Virus record (IMG/VR): IMGVR_UViG_3300025087_000260
Span: 1-28,771 of that record
Source: a virus
Direction: 5' to 3' (one strand)
Length of the DNA stretch: 28,771 bases
A program made the position numbers and the translations under genes. The first letter of the stretch is position 1; every line of letters starts with the position of its first letter. Below are positions 1 to 5,798 of this stretch, in pieces. The notes below the pieces were generated by a model that saw only the letters and a list, made by a program, of their open reading frames with translations, searched no databases and had not been told where the DNA came from.

Positions 1-2
1 AA

Positions 3-212
3 AAGCAAGCCGCTAACCTTGCGGTTGAACGAGCCAAGTCCGAGGCCGAGAAGCGAGCCCTTGAGGAAAAAGCCCATGTGGAGAAAGAGAAAGCGCGGAA
101 AAAACTTGAGGCCGAGAAGCAGGAACGCGAGAGATTAGAACAGGTATTGAGAGATCAAATTCAATGCCCGTTCTGCCGTAAAAAATTCACACTGACAAAG
201 GAGGTCGCATGA
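3..212 (+). CDS. C-terminal part of a coiled-coil protein ending in a CxxC knuckle (5' truncated)
   Basis: The reading frame is open from the window edge to a TGA that overlaps the next ATG (ATGA). About 50 visible residues are an uninterrupted charged helix rich in Ala, Glu, Lys and Arg with heptad character. They are followed by a short tail with one CPFC pair, which looks like half of a zinc ribbon. The start and any N-terminal domain lie outside the window. I do not recognise the family. A structural or DNA-associated coiled-coil role is possible but is only inference. Confidence 0.7.
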   Translation, partial: KQAANLAVERAKSEAEKRALEEKAHVEKEKARKKLEAEKQERERLEQVLRDQIQCPFCRKKFTLTKEVA

Positions 213-400
213 AGTATTTTGACGTATGCACGAAGAAGGTATACCAGAAGGATGGGAAAGAAAAGGTTATCTGGCTGAAAGCCGGAACCATGAAACTGAC
301 TGACGATGGAAAGACATTTCTGGAATTGAATATGTTTCCCATGACTCCCTTCTATGTCTTCGAGCAGAAGAAGAAAGAAGAAGCAGAGTTTGGAGCGTAA
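209..400 (+). CDS. Small hypothetical protein, 63 aa
   Basis: The ATG overlaps the upstream stop and follows a strong Shine-Dalgarno (AAAGGAGG) about 5 nt away, so the start is secure. The protein is polar, mixes beta-type segments with a Lys/Glu-rich C-terminus, and has no cysteine pair, signal or membrane segment. It resembles single-domain phage accessory proteins such as MKYFDVCTKK-type openings, but I cannot name a family or function. Confidence 0.65.
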   Translation: MKYFDVCTKKVYQKDGKEKVIWLKAGTMKLTDDGKTFLELNMFPMTPFYVFEQKKKEEAEFGA

Positions 401-401
401 T

Positions 402-632
402 ATGGAAACAGAAAGACCGAAAAATTCAGACGAAATAGCGTCTGAGTTGGTGGAGAAGGACAAGGAGATTATAGAGGCCGGGAATGAATTGGACACAGTC
501 CTGTCCGAACTTTACACACATAAAAAGAGGGTTGTTGAACTGACAGAGGATGCTCGGAAGGGTAAACATAATCTGAGCAGGATGAGGACGGAGAAGGATA
601 TTTTGGAACGGCAGTATTGGAAAAGTCGTTGA
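402..632 (+). CDS. Small coiled-coil hypothetical protein, 76 aa
   Basis: ATG at 402 lies just after the preceding TAA. An in-frame ATG at 354 would need a long overlap, so 402 is preferred. Nearly the whole protein is one predicted charged helix with regularly spaced Leu, Ile and Val (for example IIEAGNELDTVLSEL), typical of a short coiled coil. It has no cysteines, membrane segment or catalytic motif. The function is unknown; it is the third gene of a tightly packed early operon. Confidence 0.6.
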   Translation: METERPKNSDEIASELVEKDKEIIEAGNELDTVLSELYTHKKRVVELTEDARKGKHNLSRMRTEKDILERQYWKSR

Positions 633-751
633 CCCCATCCGAACTTGTCCGCAAATTTGAAGAATCCGGCAAGGCAATCCACGACTTCTGCGTTGAGCAT
701 GTTATTAACGAATCGCAATTTATAAGATTTTTGGCAGAACAAAGAGGTTGA
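617..751 (+). CDS. Possible 44-aa protein with TTG start
   Basis: An open frame overlaps the end of the previous gene. TTG at 617 has a GGAA about 8 nt upstream; a second TTG at 629 is an alternative. The product is acidic, looks helical and contains the stretch SELVRKFEESGKAIHDF. It fills a gap that would otherwise be non-coding, and its stop sits just before the next start, in keeping with the local packing. The start codon and even its reality are uncertain. Confidence 0.35.
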   Translation: MEKSLTPSELVRKFEESGKAIHDFCVEHVINESQFIRFLAEQRG

Positions 752-752
752 C

Positions 753-884
753 TTGGATAAGAAGAATCAAATGAATGTTCGGATTTGCTGTAAATGTAAA
801 AAGAAAATGAAGAAATTTGAACATAGTTGGTCATGGATTGACAACGGTATGATCATATACGAGCATATAAGAACTTGCCCCTGA
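753..884 (+). CDS. 43-aa cysteine-rich (zinc-knuckle-like) protein
   Basis: TTG at 753 has AGAGG 5-6 nt upstream; ATG at 771 is an alternative without a clear ribosome site. The product has a CCKC cluster near the N-terminus followed by a Lys-rich stretch, a His, and a last Cys three residues from the end, so a single zinc site is plausible. It is one of several micro-proteins with paired cysteines in this genome. Function unknown. Confidence 0.5.
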   Translation: MDKKNQMNVRICCKCKKKMKKFEHSWSWIDNGMIIYEHIRTCP

Positions 885-986
885 ATGGGTTGCCCGCAGT
901 AATTTTTTATGAACTTTTACGATAATCCTAAAGTCATTCAGGCATAGAAACCATAAAATACCTTGTACTTGCGGATTGGTGCATAA

Positions 987-1262
987 GTGAAAATCTCAGC
1001 CAAAGAAGCTATCCGTAACCGCTTGAAGGGAGCGTCTACGCCGTTGGCAATCCACGAGTTTTTATTGCAAGGATACAGTGAAAATGCAATCGGTTCACGG
1101 CTCCCAGAAATGGCTCTTGCGGGTGAAGTGGTAGGAACGAAGCGTCACGGGACTTCATATAAAGAGTGGCGGTTAGTTGAAAAATCACCATGCGACATAG
1201 CAAGCACGGTGCAAAAAGTTGAGGTTAAATTCGATGGAAATCAGGCGGTGATGTTCGGATGA
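987..1262 (+). CDS. Winged-helix-like DNA-binding protein, 91 aa
   Basis: GTG at 987 is the chosen start; the ribosome site is weak. Residues 1-65 read as a small helix-turn-helix/winged-helix fold: a helical start (SAKEAIRNRLKG), a second helix, a recognition-type segment (ENAIGSRLPEMALAGEV) and a beta wing (VVGTKRHGTSYKEWRLV). The pattern resembles phage proteins that control access to DNA. The stop overlaps the helicase start by ATGA, so the two genes are translated together. It could be a regulator or a helicase accessory factor. Fold call is by pattern only. Confidence 0.6.
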   Translation: MKISAKEAIRNRLKGASTPLAIHEFLLQGYSENAIGSRLPEMALAGEVVGTKRHGTSYKEWRLVEKSPCDIASTVQKVEVKFDGNQAVMFG

Positions 1263-2575
1263 ACTATCAAGAGTTTTTGCAGAATAAAGGCAAGCGGTTT
1301 TCTGGGGTTGGACTAGATATTCAACCGCACAACTTCCTCTACGAATGGCAACGCCTGATAATTGGTGAAGCTCTCAAAAAGGAACGTTTTGCGATATGGG
1401 CAGACTGTGGACTTGGAAAGACTCCCATGCAATTATCCTGGGCGCAGAAGATCGTGGAGACTACCGGCAAGAAGGTTTTAATTGTGGCTCCCCTTGCGGT
1501 ATCTCTGCAGACTGTCCATGAAGCGGAAAAGTTTGGAATCATGGTCAAGTATTCCAGGGGGAAAGAAGTGGACTCCAAAATCATCATAACGAACTATGAA
1601 ATGTTGGAGCATTTTTCAGCGTCAGACTTTATCGGGGTAGTTCTTGACGAGTCATCCATCCTCAAAAACTACTCCGGCAAGATCAGGAACCTGATTATTG
1701 AGATGTTTTCCAATACTCCCTATCGGTTGGCCTGTACAGCGACTCCGTCTCCCAACGACTTTATGGAGATCGGGAATCACTCGGAGTTTTTAGGGATTAT
1801 GAAACGGACTGAGATGCTTTCAAATTACTTTGTCCACGACGGCGGGGAAACTTCAAAATGGCGTTTGAAAGGCCACGCTGAAGGCATTTATTGGGATTGG
1901 ATAGCGACATGGGCTATTGTTATAAGCAAGCCGTCAGATATTGGATTTGAAGATGGAGGATTCAAACTTCCGCAGTTGAATTACAACGATCATTTTTTGG
2001 ACTCAGACGTGCCAACGGAAGGGTATTTAATCTCCATGCCTGCCATCTCTTTGGGAGAACAGCGTAAAGTTAAATCGGTCAGCGTTGAATCCAGGGTACA
2101 AAAAGCCGTTAATATTGTTGGTGGGATAAAACAATCTGTTGTTGTATGGTGCGAATTGAACCGTGAGGGTGATCTGTTGGAGTCGAAACTGAAAGGATTG
2201 GGAGCCGTCCAGATTTCAGGTGCGGACTCAATCGAAGAAAAGGAAAAGAAACTGATCGGGTTTTCGAATGGGGATATTCGGATTCTGATTACCAAGACAT
2301 CCATCGCCGGATTTGGATTGAACTGGCAACATTGCCATAACGCCATATATGTAAACGTGACTCATTCCTACGAGGATTTATATCAATCCGTTAGACGGTT
2401 TTGGAGATTCGGACAGAAGAAACCAGTAAACATCCATCGCATTTTACTAACTAGCGAGCAGCCGATTTTAGCGAACATTGAAAGAAAACATCTGGAAGCG
2501 GAGCGAATGAAAAAATCTATGATCGAAGTATGGAGGAAGAAATGGAATACAAACTTATCAATGGCGATTGTGTAG
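1259..2575 (+). CDS. SNF2-family (superfamily 2) DNA helicase/translocase
   Basis: The 438-residue protein carries the SF2 motifs in order: Walker A DCGLGKT at residues 49-55, motif II DESS at 130-133 in place of DEAH, motif III CTATPS near 159-164, and motif VI QSVRRFWRFGQ near 377-387. The DESS box and the RRFWRFGQ form are typical of compact phage SNF2-like helicases. It should use ATP to move along duplex DNA. It has no nuclease domain. Its 3' end overlaps the methyltransferase gene by 34 nt, so both are probably made together and may act on the same DNA (replication, repair or protection from host restriction). The partnership is inference; the helicase call is firm. Confidence 0.93.
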   Translation: MNYQEFLQNKGKRFSGVGLDIQPHNFLYEWQRLIIGEALKKERFAIWADCGLGKTPMQLSWAQKIVETTGKKVLIVAPLAVSLQTVHEAEKFGIMVKYSRGKEVDSKIIITNYEMLEHFSASDFIGVVLDESSILKNYSGKIRNLIIEMFSNTPYRLACTATPSPNDFMEIGNHSEFLGIMKRTEMLSNYFVHDGGETSKWRLKGHAEGIYWDWIATWAIVISKPSDIGFEDGGFKLPQLNYNDHFLDSDVPTEGYLISMPAISLGEQRKVKSVSVESRVQKAVNIVGGIKQSVVVWCELNREGDLLESKLKGLGAVQISGADSIEEKEKKLIGFSNGDIRILITKTSIAGFGLNWQHCHNAIYVNVTHSYEDLYQSVRRFWRFGQKKPVNIHRILLTSEQPILANIERKHLEAERMKKSMIEVWRKKWNTNLSMAIV

Positions 2576-3393
2576 AGGAAACTGAAAAACTGGAATCGGA
2601 AAGCATAGGGTATACGATATTCAGCCCTCCGTTTGCCTCGCTCTACACATACTCAGACAACCCGAAAGACATGGGGAACTGCTCTGGTTCAGAGGAATTT
2701 TTCAGGCATTTTGACTACTTGATTCCTGAGCTTTTCCGGGTCACGAAGTCAGGGAGGTGTCTTTCATTCCATTGCATGAACCTGCCAACTAGCAAGGAAA
2801 AACATGGAGTGATAGGGATTGAAGATTTCAGGGGTAAGCTCATTTTGGCTTTTCAAAAACACGGGTTCATATATCGGTCTGAGGTTTGTATCTGGAAGGA
2901 TCCCGTGGTTGCAATGCATAGAACGAAGTCAATCGGCTTGCTTTACAAGCAGTTGAAAAAAGACTCCTGCATTTCCCGTCAGGGAATAGCCGATTATCTT
3001 ATTACCATGTGGAAGCCTGGGGAAAATAAGGACAGGGTTTTCAAAAAGCCAGAAAACTTTCCGGTGACTTTGTGGCAACAATACGCCTCTCCAGTTTGGA
3101 TGGACATAAACCCGTCGAACACTTTGCAGTCATTCCGTGATGTCAGGGAAACGAAAGATGAGAGGCATATTTGTCCACTTCAATTAGAGATCATAGAAAG
3201 GGGAATTATTCTATGGTCGAATCCGACCGATACCATTCTTTCTCCGTTCGCAGGTGTTGGGTCGGAGGGCTATGTTTCTCTTAAAAACGGACGGAATTTC
3301 ATCGGGTTTGAATTGAAAAAATCCTACTACGATCAAGCTATCAAGAATCTGGAATTTGCAAAAAATGAGCAAGAATCTGGAATGTTGATATGA
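2542..3393 (+). CDS. DNA methyltransferase, beta-class (N6-adenine or N4-cytosine)
   Basis: ATG at 2542 is preferred over ATG at 2530 because GGAGGAAG at 2532-2539 lies 2-5 nt before it. The catalytic motif IV is SPPF at residues 28-31. The AdoMet-binding motif I region SPFAGVGSEG sits near 234-243 and is followed by IGFELKKSYY. This order (catalytic motif first) defines the beta class. The SPP(F/Y) form occurs in both amino-methyltransferase specificities, so the methylated base cannot be fixed. No cognate restriction endonuclease is next to it, so it is probably an orphan enzyme protecting phage DNA or marking it for the neighbouring helicase. Confidence 0.92.
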   Translation: MEYKLINGDCVEETEKLESESIGYTIFSPPFASLYTYSDNPKDMGNCSGSEEFFRHFDYLIPELFRVTKSGRCLSFHCMNLPTSKEKHGVIGIEDFRGKLILAFQKHGFIYRSEVCIWKDPVVAMHRTKSIGLLYKQLKKDSCISRQGIADYLITMWKPGENKDRVFKKPENFPVTLWQQYASPVWMDINPSNTLQSFRDVRETKDERHICPLQLEIIERGIILWSNPTDTILSPFAGVGSEGYVSLKNGRNFIGFELKKSYYDQAIKNLEFAKNEQESGMLI

Positions 3394-3551
3394 CCGACTG
3401 GACTCAAAGAGAATCCAGACTCTCTCCCTGTTGCGGCATAATCATATTCCTTGACCAATGGGACTCTTATAAATCGAAGTGTTCCAAGTGCAAGCAAGAA
3501 TGTCCCAGGGAGCCGGTAAGGGATTTTAAGAGTGAAGCAGGTGGATCGTAA
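3390..3551 (+). CDS. 53-aa zinc-ribbon-like protein
   Basis: The ATG overlaps the methyltransferase stop (ATGA). The sequence has two cysteine pairs, a Cys-Cys at SPCCGI and CSKCKQEC about 20 residues later, separated by a short hydrophobic/aromatic linker (IIIFLDQWDSYKSK). That is the layout of a minimal zinc ribbon. It may bind nucleic acid or join two proteins. Function is not recognised. It ends the methyltransferase cluster just before the AT-rich HNH block. Confidence 0.6.
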   Translation: MTDWTQRESRLSPCCGIIIFLDQWDSYKSKCSKCKQECPREPVRDFKSEAGGS

Positions 3552-3589
3552 AAGGAGGAACAGGTATTTAACTTCAATCAGGAAGCATA

Positions 3590-3618
3590 TTGACATTAAA
3601 ATGAAAAAGGTATATAAT
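3590..3618 (+). promoter_or_regulatory. Perfect sigma70-type promoter for the HNH gene
   Basis: TTGACA at 3590-3595 and TATAAT at 3613-3618 both match consensus exactly and are separated by the optimal 17 nt. The expected transcription start (about 3624-3626) falls on the ATG of the HNH gene, so the message would be leaderless or nearly so. Confidence 0.8.
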
Positions 3619-3625
3619 ACTAATT

Positions 3626-4018
3626 ATGAAATGGGATAAATCTGATATAGGTAAAGAATATCATAAAAAATATAATAAAAAGTACAGGGGAACTCACAAA
3701 AAATATTTTCGCCTATCTCAAAAAAAATATTACTTAACACATAGGGATTATTACAAAATAAAATCAATAGAACATTACAATAAATTTCGTTTTGGAGGTT
3801 TAAGAGGATTAGTTTTAGAAAGGGATGGATACAAGTGCCTTCATTGCGGGATGACTGATGTGGAGCACAGAAAAATATGGGGCAGGTCAATTACCATAGA
3901 CCATATAGATGGATTTGGGAGATATTCAAAAATAAAACACAATACGATGGAAAATTTACAAATACTTTGTTTGTCATGTCATGGTAAAAAAGACATTAAA
4001 AGGAGATATATAAAATGA
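3626..4018 (+). CDS. HNH endonuclease, free-standing (homing-type)
   Basis: The 130-residue protein has a Lys/Tyr-rich basic N-terminal arm (residues 1-55) and then an HNH nuclease core. A zinc pair CLHC at 71-74, the catalytic segment TIDHIDG with D92 and H93, Asn110 in ENLQIL, and a second zinc pair CLSCH at 115-119 are all present, so the enzyme should be active. It is clearly more AT-rich than its neighbours. It sits between intact genes behind its own consensus promoter rather than in an operon, as expected of a selfish mobile endonuclease gene. No intron boundaries are visible. The ATG has no Shine-Dalgarno, in keeping with leaderless translation. Confidence 0.9.
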   Translation: MKWDKSDIGKEYHKKYNKKYRGTHKKYFRLSQKKYYLTHRDYYKIKSIEHYNKFRFGGLRGLVLERDGYKCLHCGMTDVEHRKIWGRSITIDHIDGFGRYSKIKHNTMENLQILCLSCHGKKDIKRRYIK

Positions 4019-4209
4019 AAAAGTTAATTCTAGGCATAGCAATCGGACTGGCGTTAGCGTTGAGTGGGAAGGTGATAGCGGGATGTTTCAAGTGCTTCTC
4101 TTGCGATGGGACAGGAATGAAATGGAGCCAATGCTATTCCTGCAACGGACAGGGCGGGAGTTACTCTACCTGTTTTTCCTGTTCAGGCAGAGGCGAGAAT
4201 TGTTATTGA
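4015..4209 (+). CDS. Exported small protein with three CxxCxGxG (DnaJ-type) zinc repeats
   Basis: Start ATG overlaps the HNH stop and has AAAAGGAGA upstream. Residues 1-22 are a clean Sec signal peptide (MKK, hydrophobic core, cleavage after VIA). The mature part of about 42 residues is almost only three repeats: C27-x2-C30-x-G-x-G, C40-x2-C43-x-G-x-G and C53-x2-C56-x-G-x-G. This is the zinc-finger motif of DnaJ/Hsp40 chaperones, but without a J domain and directed to the cell envelope. DnaJ uses four such motifs for two zinc ions; three plus C24 and C63 could form an incomplete set. It may be a periplasmic thiol or zinc protein; its role is unknown. Confidence 0.75.
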   Translation: MKKLILGIAIGLALALSGKVIAGCFKCFSCDGTGMKWSQCYSCNGQGGSYSTCFSCSGRGENCY

Positions 4210-4227
4210 TCGTCGGTAAATGTGGTA

Positions 4228-4256
4228 TTGACAAACTAATTGTGAAATGTTAAATT
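4228..4256 (+). promoter_or_regulatory. Sigma70-type promoter upstream of the structured RNA
   Basis: TTGACA at 4228-4233 matches consensus exactly. After a 17-nt spacer, TAAATT at 4251-4256 matches 4 of 6 positions of the -10 box. The same -10 sequence and spacer length recur in the promoter at 10818. Transcription would start within a few bases of the stem at 4260. Confidence 0.6.
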
Positions 4257-4259
4257 TTA

Positions 4260-4358
4260 GTATGCGCTTACGGTTTAATTCAAAATTTATACAAATCGAA
4301 AACCCTTCGAGGGTGGCCGTAGGCGCATACCTTCCTAAGCCCTCGGGGGGACTTTTTT
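4260..4358 (+). ncRNA. Predicted pseudoknotted structured RNA or leader element
   Basis: Arms at 4260-4273 and 4317-4330 pair over 14 consecutive positions with one G-U wobble. Inside the loop, 4302-4306 and 4310-4314 form a small ACCCU/AGGGU hairpin. The alternative is stronger: 4306-4314 pairs with 4339-4347 (core CGAGGG with CCCTCG), which would make an H-type pseudoknot crossing the long stem. It ends in GGGGGG-AC-TTTTTT, a G-rich block plus a U-tract. With a promoter just upstream this is either a short independent RNA or a 5' regulatory element for the gene starting at 4357, whose ribosome site would be the G-rich block. I do not recognise an Rfam family. Confidence 0.6.
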
Positions 4359-4572
4359 GAATCACATCTCAGTTATTGTTAATGATTTTTTAATGGAAAT
4401 GGAATACAGGACGAACATAAACGAAATGACCATATCATTGTTAGAAAGTAAAATTAAGGACAATGAATCGCTTGATCTTGAAACTAGAGTAAACATTGTA
4501 AAAAGACTTCCTGAGTTTTCTCCCGAACAGCAGAAAAAAATAACATCTCTTTTAATTCAAATTAAATACTAA
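4357..4572 (+). CDS. Small hypothetical protein, 71 aa (start uncertain)
   Basis: TTG at 4357 lies in the U-tract after GGGGGGA (a possible ribosome site); the first in-frame ATG at 4393 gives 59 residues but has no Shine-Dalgarno. The product is a helical, acidic protein (for example LLESKIKDNESLDLETR and FSPEQQKKITSLLIQI) without cysteines or membrane segments. Its stop overlaps the primase ATG (TAATG), so it is coupled to the replication genes. Function unknown; if the upstream RNA is regulatory, this gene and the primase would be its targets. Confidence 0.55.
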   Translation: MNHISVIVNDFLMEMEYRTNINEMTISLLESKIKDNESLDLETRVNIVKRLPEFSPEQQKKITSLLIQIKY

Positions 4573-5006
4573 TGAAAGACACAGCCATTTCTTACGCTCA
4601 AAAAGGATGGGCTGTGTTTCCTCTCATACCAAACTCAAAGAAACCACTTACTACTCATGGACTCAAAGACGCTTCCAAAGACATTCGGCAGATAGAAGAA
4701 TGGTGGACAAAATGGCCTGACGCTAACATCGGAATTGCGACAGGAGCTATTTCTGGAATTGATGTTGTTGACGTCGATGTAAAAAATGGCGCAAAGGGTT
4801 TGGAAACATTAAAAAAGTTATTTTTAGCGCCGACATTAACAGTTAAAACTCCTAGCGGTGGATTCCATTTTTATTATAAACATACTCCTGGATTGAAAAA
4901 TAGGACAAATTTTTTACCTGGGATAGACTTTAAGACAGATGGCGGTTATGTGGTCGGGGCAGGATCTAAAATAGGAGAAACAGGTTATGAATCATCCTAT
5001 AATTGA
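4572..5006 (+). CDS. Prim-Pol (AEP) primase-polymerase catalytic domain, separate ORF
   Basis: The 144-residue protein matches the bifunctional DNA primase/polymerase N-terminal domain of the archaeo-eukaryotic primase superfamily. It begins with the usual helix and PxxxSKKP segment. The metal-binding motif I is VVDVDVKNG with D67 and D69, motif II is the SGGFH segment ending at H99, and the third motif is GIDFKTDGGYVVG with D119 and D123. The core therefore looks catalytically complete. It should make primers, and perhaps extend them, at the phage origin. Unlike most family members it stops right after the core, and the expected C-terminal PriCT part is in the next gene in the +1 frame, overlapping by 20 nt. 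Confidence 0.88.
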   Translation: MKDTAISYAQKGWAVFPLIPNSKKPLTTHGLKDASKDIRQIEEWWTKWPDANIGIATGAISGIDVVDVDVKNGAKGLETLKKLFLAPTLTVKTPSGGFHFYYKHTPGLKNRTNFLPGIDFKTDGGYVVGAGSKIGETGYESSYN

Positions 5007-5574
5007 ACTGCCACAAGTTATCATGGACGCTTTCAAGATTCAAAAGATTTTCGCTCCAATATGTGAAAAGGAGCAAATAGTATCTGGTGGAAGAAACGCC
5101 AGACTTGCTTCTATGGCCGGAGCCATGAGGCGGCAAGGAATGACTGCGGAACAAATACTGCCTTCCTTGCGAACAGTCAATAATCAAAAATGCAATCCTC
5201 CGCTTTCGGATGGTGAAGTTCAATCCATAGCCAATAGTATAGGCCGTTACATCCCTAATATCTTTGGTGAAAAGCTGTCTGGTGAAAAGCTGTCTGGTGA
5301 AAAACTGTCAGAGGAATCTCTTAAATTGAAGACTCGGCAGATTATTGGAAGCATTAAAATAATACATGATGAATTTGAAGCTATGGGTTGTAATAATGAT
5401 TTCTGGGACAGGGCAAAAAAGACTATCCCAAAACTTACCGAAGAACTGATGTTAGCCGGAGAAAACATAGACAATAAATTTCAAATATACAAGGAAAATG
5501 GAGATTTTACCATAGTTGAATTTGCCATTAAGCAGTATAGAAACGCATGGAGCAAATTACTTTCGGCAAGTTGA
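4987..5574 (+). CDS. PriCT-type primase C-terminal protein (split partner of Prim-Pol)
   Basis: Residues about 30-85 match the primase C-terminal (PriCT-1) pattern: GGRNARLASMAGAMRRQG, then a VNNQKCNPPLSDGEVQSI segment and an RYIP end. The start ATG has AGGAG 9 nt upstream, so it can be translated on its own, inside the end of the Prim-Pol gene. A three-fold GEKLS repeat follows near residues 94-108, then a helical C-terminal region of unknown role. In relatives the two parts are usually one chain. Here they may re-associate, or be joined by a +1 frameshift near 4990-5006. The domain call is good; the reason for the split is open. Confidence 0.75.
   Translation: MNHPIIELPQVIMDAFKIQKIFAPICEKEQIVSGGRNARLASMAGAMRRQGMTAEQILPSLRTVNNQKCNPPLSDGEVQSIANSIGRYIPNIFGEKLSGEKLSGEKLSEESLKLKTRQIIGSIKIIHDEFEAMGCNNDFWDRAKKTIPKLTEELMLAGENIDNKFQIYKENGDFTIVEFAIKQYRNAWSKLLSAS
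5266..5310 (+). repeat. Three tandem copies of a 15-nt unit (encodes GEKLS)
   Basis: GGTGAAAAGCTGTCT occurs at 5266-5280 and 5281-5295 without change and at 5296-5310 with two substitutions. It is in frame in the PriCT protein and encodes a flexible GEKLS linker, so copy number can vary without breaking the gene. Confidence 0.9.
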
Positions 5575-5798
5575 TGGATAGAGAGACTCAGAGGGTATTT
5601 AATGCTTTGCAAAGTGATTCAAATTTCAATACCATTGAGAACCTTGAAGAATACGCAGACAGACTTTACAAGACATACTGGAATAAATGCGATATAGTCA
5701 GAGAGGTGAACAAGGCAGGACTCTGGATTTTATCGAACCCACGGAGGTCGAAGAAAAATTGGAAACGATACCTGACAAACTGGTTGGCGAGAAAGTAA
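5574..5798 (+). CDS. Hypothetical protein, 74 aa, between primase parts and helicase
   Basis: ATG at 5574 overlaps the preceding stop as TGATG; an upstream in-frame ATG at 5547 would add 9 residues but overlaps more. The N-terminal half is acidic and helical (MDRETQRVFNALQSDSN, ENLEEYADRLYKTYW). The last 35 residues are basic and overlap the next gene by 112 nt. No family recognised. The long overlap suggests that this or the next start could be wrong, or that one of them is a remnant of a formerly longer gene. Confidence 0.5.
   Translation: MDRETQRVFNALQSDSNFNTIENLEEYADRLYKTYWNKCDIVREVNKAGLWILSNPRRSKKNWKRYLTNWLARK

Noticed and set aside
3541-3639. 32-codon GTG ORF overlapping the HNH promoter
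   Set aside because: It runs through the perfect promoter and ends inside the HNH start. Its codons are explained by the promoter and AT-rich DNA, and the product is unremarkable.
3626-4356. Group I intron containing the HNH gene, with the structured RNA as its 3' part
   Set aside because: Genes on both sides are intact and unrelated, so nothing is interrupted, and the conserved intron core pairings (P3-P7) could not be identified.
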